A stretch of 64,000 nt of DNA, taken from JAHDHW01 sp963793295. Lineage in GTDB: Bacteria; Bacteroidota; Bacteroidia; Chitinophagales; Saprospiraceae. The notes beneath the pieces are model-generated. The model was not told the DNA's origin, did no database searches, and saw only the letters and a program-made list of their open reading frames with translations. The stretch spans positions 1-64,000 of the forward strand of contig CAWBZX010000013.1 of the NCBI GenBank assembly GCA_963793295.1. The letters run 5' to 3'. A program made the position numbers and the translations under genes. Shown here piece by piece: positions 43,267 through 53,442 of this stretch. The first letter of the stretch is position 1, and the number at the start of each line of letters is the position of its first letter.

Positions 43267-46257
43267 TTATTTTCCACTTTTTGTTACAAACTCCTCATTA
43301 TTATTTTGCAACGCTTCATAAATAACCTGCTGAATCCGATTACGGTAATCTCCTTCATTCAACCTATAATTATGCATTGATGGATAAGTTCGATTCGATA
43401 AAAACACATAAACAAGATTGTGCTCCGGATCAACCCAGGTACAAGTACCCGTAAAACCCTGATGGCCAAAAGTATTGTCAGAAGCTTCTTCACAAACATT
43501 CAGGCTTTTTCCGGCATCCATTTCTTTCAAGTCAAACCCAATCCCGCGACGTGTACAATTCGGCGGCCTGTGTGTAAACAACTGAGTCGTTTCTTCTGTG
43601 AAATAACGTTGTCCTCCATAATATCCGCCATTAAGTAACATTTGCATAATTATGGCTAGGTCATTGGCATTGGAAAATAGTCCGGCGTGCCCGCTAACGC
43701 CTCCCAGCATTGCGGCACCCATATCATGTACGTAACCTTGAACTCTCTGACGACGAAAATATCGATCTTCCTCAGTAGGCGCAATCAGATTGAGCGCCTG
43801 TGTTTTCCATGGATTAAAGGTCGTCGTAGTCAGCCCCAGTGGTTTATAAAAGGTTTGATCCGCATATTCATCAATAGGCTGTTTCGTTACATTTTTCACT
43901 AAATCACCAATCAAATAGAACCCTAAATCGCTGTATTTATATTTTTGTGTTGGAAGCAATTCCGATTTGTACACTTGGTGTTTTATCTCTTCTAAATAAT
44001 CATTACGAATAAACAGTTTCTCTGTTACCGGAATGGTATTCAGACTGGTTATCATCTTTGAATAAAACTTTGATAAAGGACGAGGGTTCTTTCTGCTTTT
44101 TGATACTGTTTCCTGATAAAAAGGAATCCATGGAAAAAGCTTTGCCCGATGCGCCATCACATCAAGGATGACAAGATCTGACTTATTCGTAGAATCCAAT
44201 TCAGGAATATAATCACTCATTTTACTAAAAACACTAATTTTGCCTTCATCATACAATTTCATCATTGATATGGTAGAAGCAGCCACTTTTGTGATAGAGG
44301 CCAAATCATAAACATCTGAATTGGATACTTTGTGAAGCTTTTTGTAGGTATGAAAACCATACGATTTATAGAAAACCACCTGGCCATCTTTTGCGATCAG
44401 AACGACACATCCTGGAGTTGCTCGTTTATTGATAGCATCCTGAGCGAGTGTATCTATCTTTTTTAAAATTTTTGAATCCAATCCGACTTCTTCCGGCAAA
44501 GTATAACCCAACCTCAAAACATTGGTTGTTGTAATTCCGTCATTAAACTTACTTTTAGGAGAAGCCGTTACAGGCAATCTCCCTTGAACGCTAAAAGCAC
44601 CAAATAAAGCCTGAGCTGCCAGGTCTTCGGTCATTTCATCCTCGTCATAAGCTTCTAACAACCAGTCAATGTTATCAAAATATTGGAGGGAATAAGGGTT
44701 GCCAAAAACAACTAAAACGACTTTAGTCTCCTGGCGCAATTTCTCTATAAAAGTTTTTGTGCTTTCTGTCAGCCCAAAACCTTTGCTGGAATAGGAACTC
44801 ATATCATGCAAGCTAACGACCACAACGTCCTCATTTTTCAATTTGGAAATCAAAGATTTACTATTTGAAGAAGAGATTTCTTTTCCAACATTGTAATGTG
44901 TGATTTTTCCGTATAACCCTAAGGTTTTTTGAAAAGTGGTGCGATTTGCTGATCCAATACTTAGTGAGGCAATGTTTAGGCTATCCAATTTTTTAAAAGG
45001 CAACAATCCTTTTTCATTTCTCACCAAAGTCAAGGCGTTCCTAATTAATTTTCGTTTTAAAACATTAGCTTCTTCCGGGAACAGCTCTTCGCGAATATTT
45101 TCTTCTTTAATCGTTTCAAATTTTGTTAATCCGAGACGATACTTCGCGCGAAGTACTTTTTTAACGCTGTTATCCACCTGTATTGAATCCAGAATACCAT
45201 CCTTGATATAGCGTTTAATTTCCCTGAAAGCAGCGGGAACATTTTCAGGAAGCAATAAAACATCATTGCCGGCAACAAGCGCTTTAGCCTCTACTTCACC
45301 CGGCTTATAATGCTTCGTCACCCCTTTCATCCCTAAACCATCTGTAATAATCAATCCTTCAAAACCGATTTGCTCTTTCAATAAACCAGACACTGCTTTT
45401 TTTGAAAGCGTTGTGGGAAGGTTTTTTGTATCATCAATGGAAGGTACTTCCAAATGAGCAACCATCATACTTTGGATCCCGTGTTGTGCAAGCACCCTAA
45501 ATGGAAATATTTCAACGCTGTCCAATCGATACATATCGTGGTCAATCTTCGGTAAGTCCAGATGAGAATCAATATCGGTATCTCCGTGTCCCGGAAAATG
45601 TTTGGCGCAAGCCATCAAATTATTATCCTGCATACCACGCATGTACATGTAACTTTTTGCAGTCACATTATAACGGTCCTCTCCAAACGATCGCGTATTG
45701 ATGACAGGGTTTTCAGGATTGTTGTTTACATCTGCAACTGGAGCGAAATTGACATGAACACCCAGGCGCCTGCACTCCCTTGCTACTTCCTTTCCCATTT
45801 CATAAATCAGCCGGTTATCCTGAATAGCACCAAGCATCAATTGACGTGGAAAACTAAGCCCTTCTTCTTTAAATCGCATTCCCAGTCCCCATTCAGCATC
45901 CATTGCTACCAGCAAAGGAACATGATTGGTAAGCTTTTGATATTTATTAGTCAGCTCTGCCTGCTTTTCAGGAGTACCCTGAAAAAAACACAATCCTCCG
46001 ACTTGATGTTTTGTAATTAATCGCTCAACAGATGCAATATGACCCGCACCCAAATCAGAGTGCGCCCTGATCATCATCAATTGTCCAATTCGTTCATCGG
46101 GTGTCATCACCTGAAAAACAGAATCAACCCACTGCTGCTCCAGCCTTAAAAGTTCGGATGAATTGTTTGGAAAATTATCCGTTTTCTCATTGGCACTGAT
46201 AGCAAACAAACCAATTAGTACCGTATATAAAAACCTCTTTTTCACTGTTTGCTTCAT
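43267..46257 (-). CDS. Fusion of GH3 beta-N-acetylglucosaminidase-like and serine beta-lactamase-fold domains
   Basis: A 996-residue exported protein with a signal peptide at MKQTVKKRFLYTVLIGLFAISAN; the ATG at 46257 is chosen because this signal starts there and upstream in-frame sequence would overlap the neighbouring gene. The first half is a GH3 domain of the NagZ type (KHFPGHGDTDIDSHLDLP motif with the catalytic His/Asp, nucleophile Asp in IITDGLGMKGV), followed by the GH3 C-terminal domain. The second half (from about residue 605) is a class-C beta-lactamase-like serine hydrolase with S-I-T-K (SxxK) and KYSDLGFYL. The first probably trims muropeptide sugars; the second is probably an esterase or peptidase. 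Both keep their catalytic motifs. Confidence 0.93.
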   Translation of the reverse strand: MKQTVKKRFLYTVLIGLFAISANEKTDNFPNNSSELLRLEQQWVDSVFQVMTPDERIGQLMMIRAHSDLGAGHIASVERLITKHQVGGLCFFQGTPEKQAELTNKYQKLTNHVPLLVAMDAEWGLGMRFKEEGLSFPRQLMLGAIQDNRLIYEMGKEVARECRRLGVHVNFAPVADVNNNPENPVINTRSFGEDRYNVTAKSYMYMRGMQDNNLMACAKHFPGHGDTDIDSHLDLPKIDHDMYRLDSVEIFPFRVLAQHGIQSMMVAHLEVPSIDDTKNLPTTLSKKAVSGLLKEQIGFEGLIITDGLGMKGVTKHYKPGEVEAKALVAGNDVLLLPENVPAAFREIKRYIKDGILDSIQVDNSVKKVLRAKYRLGLTKFETIKEENIREELFPEEANVLKRKLIRNALTLVRNEKGLLPFKKLDSLNIASLSIGSANRTTFQKTLGLYGKITHYNVGKEISSSNSKSLISKLKNEDVVVVSLHDMSSYSSKGFGLTESTKTFIEKLRQETKVVLVVFGNPYSLQYFDNIDWLLEAYDEDEMTEDLAAQALFGAFSVQGRLPVTASPKSKFNDGITTTNVLRLGYTLPEEVGLDSKILKKIDTLAQDAINKRATPGCVVLIAKDGQVVFYKSYGFHTYKKLHKVSNSDVYDLASITKVAASTISMMKLYDEGKISVFSKMSDYIPELDSTNKSDLVILDVMAHRAKLFPWIPFYQETVSKSRKNPRPLSKFYSKMITSLNTIPVTEKLFIRNDYLEEIKHQVYKSELLPTQKYKYSDLGFYLIGDLVKNVTKQPIDEYADQTFYKPLGLTTTTFNPWKTQALNLIAPTEEDRYFRRQRVQGYVHDMGAAMLGGVSGHAGLFSNANDLAIIMQMLLNGGYYGGQRYFTEETTQLFTHRPPNCTRRGIGFDLKEMDAGKSLNVCEEASDNTFGHQGFTGTCTWVDPEHNLVYVFLSNRTYPSMHNYRLNEGDYRNRIQQVIYEALQNNNEEFVTKSGK

Positions 46258-46285
46258 TTTATAATAATGTAATCTTCTATTGTTA

Positions 46286-48368
46286 TTATTTATTGCGTCT
46301 GCTGGCAATTTCAGGGTCAATTTGTAGTGCCTTTTGTCGCAACTCAGAAGCCTTAGCTTCATTGCCGTTGAAAAAGTAAGCATTTGCTAAATTCCACAGC
46401 GCTTCTGCGCTTTCAGGTTGCTGATCCAATGCTTTTGAAAAATAATTAATCGCCAGATTATTTCGCCCCTGAATCCCGTAAGCAACGCCGAGCAATCTCA
46501 ATGTTTCATATTCATCTGGACGCAATTCATATGCCTTTTCTAAATATTTGGTAGCGGTAGCCACATCTCCTTTCTGCTCTCCGTAATATTTCCCTGCTTC
46601 GCGATAAGTAATACCAAGGTTATTTATGGTTTCTTCATCACCCGGCAACATTGCTAAAATTTTGTTGTAATAACTGATTGACTTTTCGTATTCTCGTAGG
46701 TAATTATAACAATTGCCCAGTTGCAAAATACTGTTTTTATAGGTCGGATGAATATTTAATGCCTTTTCAAGATGCTGGGCAGCTTCTGTTAATTTTTGTT
46801 TTCGGATAACTTCATTTTTATCAACATGATAGACTCTGATCAATTCGCCAGCAACTGCATTTTGTAATTTTGCACTATTCACCGATATCTTTATATCTGT
46901 TGTGAAAAGAGTAAAATTGTCTTTCCAGACGGGGTTTCGGGTGATTGTTTTTACACTAAAAAGCAAAACAATAATTGTGGTTAAAATGAAAGCCGGATTA
47001 AGTTGATTATACGTTTTCAACTTCCCACCAGCTATTTTTTTCGACAATCGAAAAGCCAGAACGCCAGCTATTAAACAAAAACCCACTGAAGGCATAAACA
47101 TAAACCGCTCAGACATATTGGTGCCTACCGCAAAAACGATGTTGGAAACGATGGAGATCGTTGCTAGGAAATACAAGATCCCAAAACTAATCGGATCTTT
47201 TTTTACAAAACCTCTGACTGCATAAGCAAAAATACCCAAATACAAAATCAGGCTCCCGATCGATTGCCAATCGCTCCAGTGCGTAATGGCATATCTGCCG
47301 TGGATAATAATCATGCGTCAGAGGATGAGGAAAAATAAGTAATTGAATATATTTCCCAAGGGTGTAAAAAATTGTAGCCATTTTTTCTCCGAAATGTAAA
47401 AGCAACCCACTGACCTCCTTCAATTTTCAAAAAAGGATTATTCATCAACTCCATCGAAGGATCGCCTAATGACCAACCGAGCACCGATCCGCGAACAAAA
47501 AGAAAGACGGCTGTCGAAACTAAAAGAGGGACTGAATACTTGAAAATTTCACCTGGCTTTGCTTTTGTAAAAAAGTAAAACATCAAAGGAACCACTGCCA
47601 GATAGGTTATTGTGTTTTCCTTGGACAATAATGCCATCAGAGAAAACAATCGCTGCGCCAAAATACAAAAGTGAGTCGCTTTTCATAATAGGCACGGATT
47701 GTCCAATAAGCTGCCGTAAGGCTTCCCAGCAAAGCAATGATTTCGTCGCGCCCCTTAATATTTGCAACTGCTTCGGTATGGATCGGGTGCGCCATAAAAA
47801 GGAAAGTTGAAATGAAAGCAACTCCGTAAGCGAAGATTTCACTTCTTCCAGGCAAAAGTAATTGTAGCAACAGCAAATACAAAACGATCCCGGTCAAGCC
47901 ATAAAAAAGGATATTAAAAATATGACCAATTGTTGAAGTGGTATAAACCGTATTCCCTTCGCCATCCTTTTTAATCGATCCGTCCGGATTTTTTTGAGAC
48001 GTTTTAAAAAATTCCCACTCAATCGCAAACATGATCAAAGTAAAAGGCCGGTACCTTCCTCCGGCGACCAGTTTGTCTTTTCCTTCTTTTTTAAAAAATC
48101 CTTTAAAAGTATCGTATTTTAAAATCTCATCAATCCCAGCAAGCCCTTGTTTGGTGTACATATTATCGGTGATCACGATGGCATCATCCTGTGTATAATC
48201 ATGCTTGATGGTATTGAAATAAAGTACGAAAGAAAAGAGCAAAATCAGCAGGCAATTCAATCGTTTATTAGTCAGAAATGAAAGCAAACCACCGGGACTG
48301 GAAGTTGGATTTGGTCTCGGAATGTTCTTACCAGGAGCTTTTTTTGGAAGCCTTTTTTGCTTTGCCAT
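46286..48368 (-). pseudogene. TMTC-like membrane/TPR protein gene broken by four +1 frameshifts
   Basis: Read as one gene this would encode about 692 residues: a cytosolic KR-rich start, about ten membrane helices resembling TMTC/DUF1736 GT-C proteins (loop NTIKHDYTQDDAIVITDN after helix one; PHPLTHDYYP near the middle), and a C-terminal array of TPR repeats (ILQLGNCYNYLREYEKSISYYNKIL and similar). The frame breaks at four places: near 47670-47685, 47636-47647, 47381-47391 and 47289-47303. Each needs removal of one base (+1 shift), at least one in an A6 run. N-terminal (47686-48368) and C-terminal (46286-47288) parts are otherwise clean. Such proteins may O-mannosylate targets; the break suggests local sequence error or recent inactivation. 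Confidence 0.8.
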
Positions 48369-48460
48369 TTTGATCTGATTAATAATCAGCCAAATTATTG
48401 ATTTTTTTAATACTTAAGGAAAATGGAGTGCTTTATTTTGAGCTGAAAAAATTAAAAAAA

Positions 48461-48486
48461 GGATTGCAGTCTTTTCACTACAACCC
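48461..48486 (-). terminator. Hairpin terminator after trhO
   Basis: On the minus strand GGGTTGTAGT pairs with ACTGCAATCC through two G-U pairs, and a T7 run follows. It is 24 bases past the stop at 48511. Confidence 0.75.
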
Positions 48487-48510
48487 TTTTCGACCGGGAG
48501 TCATTTTTTT

Positions 48511-49557
48511 TTAAATATCAATCACACCATCTTTCGTTTTATGGGCTTTGTAACGGCCTTTGCCAAACCTGGTGCCGTTGAATTCTTCTGTTTTACGTAA
48601 TACTTTTCGTTGCTCCTCTGGTAATTTGGAAAAATCGCTGCATTTCTGAGAGCAACAATTATCGTATTTTTCCGCGCAGTTTTCACACTGAATAAAAAGG
48701 ATGTGGCATGCGTCGTTGGCGCAATTGACATGTGTATCGCATGGCTCTCCACATTGATGGCAGTGAGCGATAGTTTCTTCGCTGATCTTTTCTCCCATTC
48801 GTTCATCAAAGACAAAATTTTTACCCAGGAATTTATTATTCAGTCCTTTCGCTTCAACCTGTCGCGCGTATTCGATGATTCCCCCTTCCAATTGAAATAC
48901 ATTTTTAAAGCCCTTGTGTTTGTAATACGCACTCGCTTTTTCGCAGCGAATCCCTCCCGTACAATACATCACCAGTTTTTGATCTTTTTTATCTTCCAGC
49001 ATATTTTCAATGATCGGCAAGGATTCACGGAAAGTCTCCACATCTGGTAAAATCGCCTTTTCAAAATGACCAACTTCACTTTCATAGTGGTTGCGCATAT
49101 CCACCAAAATTGTATCAGGATCTTCGGTCAGTTTGTTAAATGCTTCCGCATTTAAGTGCTGTCCCCTGTTTGTTACGTCAAAAGTCTGGTCATTAAGTCC
49201 GTCAGCCAGAATTTTATCGCGTACTTTTATTTTTAAAACATAAAAGGATTTTCCATCATCTTCGATAGCGGTATTGAGACGAATCCCATTGAGAAAATCA
49301 ATGCTGTACAATTGTTTTTTAAAATCTTCAAAGCGATCTTCAGGAACTGATATTTGGGCATTGATACCTTCGTTCGCAACATAAGTTCTGCCGAAAACAC
49401 CTAGTTCGCTCCATTCCAAAAACAATTGATCCCTAAACTTTTTGGGATCAGCAATTTTTGCATATTGATAAAAGGACATGGTCAGTCTTTTCTCATCTCC
49501 TTCGAGCATTTGCTTTTTTAATTCTTCTTTGTTAACCTTGTTATACAACTTTTTCAT
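48511..49557 (-). CDS. trhO: tRNA uridine(34) hydroxylase TrhO (rhodanese-related)
   Basis: A 348-residue enzyme that introduces the 5-hydroxyl group at U34 in tRNA (ho5U). It has an N-terminal UPF0176-like domain (GTYVANEGINAQISVP), a rhodanese domain with the active-site Cys loop CTGGIRCEKAS, and a C-terminal Cys-rich tail (CHQCGEPCDTHVNCANDACHILF...CENCAEKYDNCCSQKC) typical of the family and likely zinc-binding. The ATG at 49557 is used; the TTG two codons upstream is less likely. It has no same-strand neighbour within 80 bases and a terminator follows. Confidence 0.93.
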   Translation of the reverse strand: MKKLYNKVNKEELKKQMLEGDEKRLTMSFYQYAKIADPKKFRDQLFLEWSELGVFGRTYVANEGINAQISVPEDRFEDFKKQLYSIDFLNGIRLNTAIEDDGKSFYVLKIKVRDKILADGLNDQTFDVTNRGQHLNAEAFNKLTEDPDTILVDMRNHYESEVGHFEKAILPDVETFRESLPIIENMLEDKKDQKLVMYCTGGIRCEKASAYYKHKGFKNVFQLEGGIIEYARQVEAKGLNNKFLGKNFVFDERMGEKISEETIAHCHQCGEPCDTHVNCANDACHILFIQCENCAEKYDNCCSQKCSDFSKLPEEQRKVLRKTEEFNGTRFGKGRYKAHKTKDGVIDI

Positions 49558-49643
49558 AAACAACCAATTTAGACACTCAGATTTTTAAGTTTTTAAAATT
49601 TCAGGTATCAGGTGCTAAATGTAAATTTTTAAGGTATTGGGTG

Positions 49644-50651
49644 TTAAACGAATTGTTCTTTAGAAAGATTTAACCAATCCAAAGTATTATCGCAAAAAAT
49701 AGCTTCAACAGTTGCTGACGGCAAATCCATTTCCTCAATGAATGCACCGATTTCGAGGTCTCCCAATGGAAAGGGGTAGTCCGATCCCAGGGTTACTTTA
49801 TCAGGGCCTGCTGTTTTTAAAATATATTCCAGCATCAAAGGATCGTGCGTTATGCAATCCACCCAAAATTTACCAAGATATTCCCGTGGATTGACTTTAT
49901 TGTCAATTGCAACGAGATCCGGACGGCAATTAAAACCATGTTCAACCCTGCCAATCGTGGGCAAAAAAGAACCGCCAGCATGTGCAAAATTACAACGAAG
50001 ATTTGGTAATCGTTCCAAAACACCTCCAAAAATTAATGAGCAAATCGCTCTCGAAGTTTCAGCCGGCATACTCACCAACCACGGCAGCCAGTAGCGTTCG
50101 ATGTGTTTAAAGCCCATCATGTTCCAGGGGTGAACAAAAAGCGCCATTTCCAAATCCTGACATGCTTCAAATATTGGAAAAAACTGTTCTTCGTTGAGAT
50201 TCAGGTCATTGATATTTGATCCGATCTGAATTCCAACCAATCCAATTTCTTTACTGCGCTCCAGCTCTTGAATGGCCAGCTTGGTGTCCTGCATAGGGAC
50301 CGTTGCCAGTCCGATATAATTTTTTGGATAATCATGAACGGTTTGCGCGATATCATCATTGAGGAATTTGGAAAGCTCCAAAGTATCCGACGGTTTTGCC
50401 CAGTAAGAAAACATCACCGGAATCGTACAAATCACCTGAACTTGTGTATTGTGCGTTGCATATTCGTCAATCCGTATTTGCGGATCCCAGCAATTGGCCT
50501 CAATTTCTCGGAAAAATTTATCACCTTTCATCATATTGGCAAATCCGGGGCGATGATGGATTAAATGAATAAAATCGCCATAGCCAAACTTCTCCGCATA
50601 CTTTGGAAGATTTTCAGGAATGATGTGCGTGTGCATATCAATTTTCAACAT
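49644..50651 (-). CDS. Amidohydrolase-family decarboxylase (ACMSD-like)
   Basis: A 335-residue enzyme resembling 2-amino-3-carboxymuconate-6-semialdehyde decarboxylase. The metal-binding H-x-H is in DMHTHIIPE, the conserved His in LFVHPWNMMG, a further His in NFAHAGGSF and an Asp in LGSDYPFPLGD complete the zinc site. ACMSD works in tryptophan/kynurenine and nitrobenzoate breakdown, but no other gene of such a pathway is in the window. The physiological substrate is uncertain. Confidence 0.9.
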   Translation of the reverse strand: MLKIDMHTHIIPENLPKYAEKFGYGDFIHLIHHRPGFANMMKGDKFFREIEANCWDPQIRIDEYATHNTQVQVICTIPVMFSYWAKPSDTLELSKFLNDDIAQTVHDYPKNYIGLATVPMQDTKLAIQELERSKEIGLVGIQIGSNINDLNLNEEQFFPIFEACQDLEMALFVHPWNMMGFKHIERYWLPWLVSMPAETSRAICSLIFGGVLERLPNLRCNFAHAGGSFLPTIGRVEHGFNCRPDLVAIDNKVNPREYLGKFWVDCITHDPLMLEYILKTAGPDKVTLGSDYPFPLGDLEIGAFIEEMDLPSATVEAIFCDNTLDWLNLSKEQFV

Positions 50652-50718
50652 AGCTAGCTTTTATATAGTAATGCGCTTTAAAAAATAATTCTGCAAAAGT
50701 ACGATCCATTTTGCCCAC

Positions 50719-50760
50719 AAAAAAGGCTCGATGCAATTTATCTGCGATCGAGCCTTTTTT
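50719..50760 (-). terminator. Hairpin terminator after the subtilisin gene
   Basis: Stem AAAAAGGCTCGAT / ATCGAGCCTTTTT with a 14-base loop, 19 bases past the stop codon at 50779. Confidence 0.85.
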
Positions 50761-50778
50761 TAAAGAAAATTTTGACGG

Positions 50779-52545
50779 TTAGCTTTTTACCAATTTTCCA
50801 TCAAAACTGCTTTCAGCGTTTGTTATTTTATAAAAATAAACACCTCCAGGCAATCCATCTAAAGAAACATTTTCAGTGTAATCTCCACTTACTTCAAATT
50901 GTTTGACAATTAACCTTTTACCGGAAACATCGAAAATTTCAAGGGTATTTCTTCCATCCAGGTTTTGCAATTCAAAGGTCACCGATTCCTTCGCCGGATT
51001 CGGGAATGTTTTAACTTTAGGAGTTGAAGAAACTGTTTTGGTACTAACCGTCATCAAGGCAAGATTTACAGCTGCCAGTGCATCCACACGCCCAAAGCCA
51101 TAACTATTATTGGGGACTTCTGTTCCCGCAATTCCACCACATTCTTCACCGGAAGTTTTGGGTACAGCAGTCTGCATGATGATATCTTCAATCAAATCCA
51201 CCTCACCCGCCAGATCCGGATTCGCTGAAATGATCAAAGCGACTAACCCGGCAACATGAGGCCCTGCCATACTTGTTCCACTTTTGTTACCATAACCTCC
51301 ATTTAGTACACAAGATCGTACATTACTGCCTGGAGCGACAACCTCAGGTTTCATTCGGAAAGTACCGTCAACAGCCACAGGTCCCCGGCTACTAAATCCA
51401 GATAATGTGTCATTTGAACGAGTGGAACCGATGCTAAAGCTATTTTCAAAAATGGCAGGAGGCGACTGCACTGTTTCACAACCTCCATTTCCAAAATTGC
51501 CGGCAGATACAACGACGACTATTCCGGAGGATTTTAAATTATTAACTACAGTTTCCATCAATCCCCAATTGTCTATATTACACCCTTCTCCTTCGGAGCA
51601 GTACCATGAATTGTTAATCACATGAGGAGATTGTGAAGGATCTGGATTTTCGTAGTTTAAATCAGTTGGAGCCAAAAACCACTCAAAACATTCAATATAA
51701 GTGGACAAGGCACCGTTGCCTTCTTCCATATTTCTACAAGCGATCCACTTAGCTCCCGGAGCTACTCCAATTTCGTTTTCTCCATCACTTCCTACCATCG
51801 TTCCCATTGTATGTGTACCATGACTATTGTCGTCGCATGGAGCCTGAAGGTTTAAACCGCAAACATTCATCGAATCACCCAAAGGGCTGAATTCATGAAT
51901 GGCATCATGCCAGTTGTAATTATGGTCAGCATCGTTCCCATTCCATCCACGGTATTTAGGTTGAAGTGCCGGATGTGTCCAATCGTAACCGGTATCTTCT
52001 CCTGCCACTACTACATTTTGACCGGTGTATCCTAAAGCCCAAACATCATCCGCGTTGATCATGTCAATACCCCATTCAATGGCATCAGGCCCTCGTGAAT
52101 TAGAAAGATCTTCAATAGGAAGTTCTTCCATTTTAGATTTTGGGTTATCTTGAACTTTAGCAACATCACTTCTTTCGGCAAGCGTTTTTATTAGATCTAA
52201 ATTACCTACAACATAAATGGAATTGATGATATAAAAAGATTTGTGCTTAGCATGATTTTCTTGCAAAAAGTTTATGATATTTTGCTGTGAACTGGCTGCG
52301 GTTTGTTTTAATTGATTAAAAACATACCAGGCTTTTTCGTTTTTTGTGTTTAATTTTTTAGCACCAGAGACATCAGCTTTTTCATGTAAAACAACTAAAA
52401 AATCAACTTTTTCACCAGCTTCTGCTTTTTCCAACAAAGAGGGTGAAACTTTCTCTTTCCAATCATCATTAAAAGGTAAATTCCATGCGAGAAGCGTGAA
52501 CAATCCCACACCTAAAACCAATACAGTTGTAGTCTTTTTAAACAT
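50779..52545 (-). CDS. Secreted subtilisin-like (S8) protease with T9SS sorting domain
   Basis: A 588-residue exported serine protease. After the signal peptide comes an inhibitor-like prodomain (about 35-130), then the S8 catalytic domain with Asp184 (AGEDTG), His242 (NSHGTH), the oxyanion Asn350 (SAGNFG) and Ser425 (GTSMAG), all intact. From about 505 there is a T9SS type A C-terminal sorting domain (FPNPAKESVTFELQ ... GGVYFYKITN). It is probably a surface-exposed or released enzyme that degrades protein for nutrition. The next gene on the same strand, a lipoprotein of unknown function, lies 38 bases upstream. Confidence 0.94.
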   Translation of the reverse strand: MFKKTTTVLVLGVGLFTLLAWNLPFNDDWKEKVSPSLLEKAEAGEKVDFLVVLHEKADVSGAKKLNTKNEKAWYVFNQLKQTAASSQQNIINFLQENHAKHKSFYIINSIYVVGNLDLIKTLAERSDVAKVQDNPKSKMEELPIEDLSNSRGPDAIEWGIDMINADDVWALGYTGQNVVVAGEDTGYDWTHPALQPKYRGWNGNDADHNYNWHDAIHEFSPLGDSMNVCGLNLQAPCDDNSHGTHTMGTMVGSDGENEIGVAPGAKWIACRNMEEGNGALSTYIECFEWFLAPTDLNYENPDPSQSPHVINNSWYCSEGEGCNIDNWGLMETVVNNLKSSGIVVVVSAGNFGNGGCETVQSPPAIFENSFSIGSTRSNDTLSGFSSRGPVAVDGTFRMKPEVVAPGSNVRSCVLNGGYGNKSGTSMAGPHVAGLVALIISANPDLAGEVDLIEDIIMQTAVPKTSGEECGGIAGTEVPNNSYGFGRVDALAAVNLALMTVSTKTVSSTPKVKTFPNPAKESVTFELQNLDGRNTLEIFDVSGKRLIVKQFEVSGDYTENVSLDGLPGGVYFYKITNAESSFDGKLVKS

Positions 52546-52583
52546 TGCAATTATTATTTTTTGAGCGAAAACTCATTATTAAA

Positions 52584-53276
52584 TCATGGCTCGAGTAACT
52601 CCCAGCCAGCTATATATTCTTGTATAAAACCCATAAATTCCACAATTGTTACCGTATGACTCAAAAATAATTGCTCATTGTTGTAAATTAAATAAGCATC
52701 AATATCCACCATCGGAACACAGGAAACGACTGTTTTATTTTTAACTTCAATATTTCCAAAATGGAAATCCTGCACCACTCCAATTTCATCACCAATGAAA
52801 GGGCTGGAGTCAATCATCAATTTGCAACCTTCTTGTACCAGACTGACATCATGTTGCCTGTTGAGCCGGATGGTATCGTTTCCATAAAAAAAGAAAAGCG
52901 ACGAGTACGTTCTTTCAGGAATTAAAACATTATTTTCAATACCTCTGACCGAATAAAAAACAGGATCATTTGAACTAAAAGTATCCAGATACATCGGCGA
53001 ATTTTCCGTCAGATATTCTTTTAAAAATAATTTTCCGTTTTGTTCTACTACTTCAACGATGAGGGTGTCTCTTGTGTATTCAAACTTTTCCTCCAAAGAG
53101 TCACAGTTGGATTTATATTTTACAAATAAAGATTGTTGTCCTGCTTTTAAGTTTGAAAGATTTAAGGCATTTTCTAGTGCGGGGTCATCAATTATTGAAA
53201 CAATTGAATCGTCTTCTTTATTACAAGCTACTAAAATTGCTAATATGCAAATCCATAAAAAATATCTGGTCTTCAT
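52584..53276 (-). CDS. Lipoprotein of unknown function
   Basis: A 230-residue lipoprotein with lipobox ILAILVAC-N (Cys near 18). The rest is beta-rich with many acidic residues and no domain I recognise. The mature start NKEDDSIVSIIDDPALENALNLS is typical of small secreted Bacteroidota proteins. The ATG at 53276 is preferred to the TTG at 53282. It may be co-transcribed with the downstream protease gene (38 bases apart), possibly as an accessory or inhibitor, but that is speculation. A weak promoter-like pair CAAA/CAAAGGCA lies at 53370-53399 on this strand. Confidence 0.7.
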   Translation of the reverse strand: MKTRYFLWICILAILVACNKEDDSIVSIIDDPALENALNLSNLKAGQQSLFVKYKSNCDSLEEKFEYTRDTLIVEVVEQNGKLFLKEYLTENSPMYLDTFSSNDPVFYSVRGIENNVLIPERTYSSLFFFYGNDTIRLNRQHDVSLVQEGCKLMIDSSPFIGDEIGVVQDFHFGNIEVKNKTVVSCVPMVDIDAYLIYNNEQLFLSHTVTIVEFMGFIQEYIAGWELLEP

Positions 53277-53442
53277 GATCAATGATTATTAATGAGAAAA
53301 TGAGGCTTCATTAAAAATAGACTTCGTTTAACTTCAGTTTGGTTGGGTTCCGGCACTCCAAATAGTCGCCAAAGGCATAAAGTTACAGCTTAGCACAAAG
53401 TAAATTGTATAAAATAATCTAAAACGGTAAGAGCTGACATAA

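Noticed and set aside
47549..47842. A separate 97-residue minus-strand gene inside the TMTC-like locus
   Set aside because: Part of it (LLYFGAAIVF) reads as the missing membrane segment of the large protein, so it is one of the frame fragments of the broken gene and not an independent gene.
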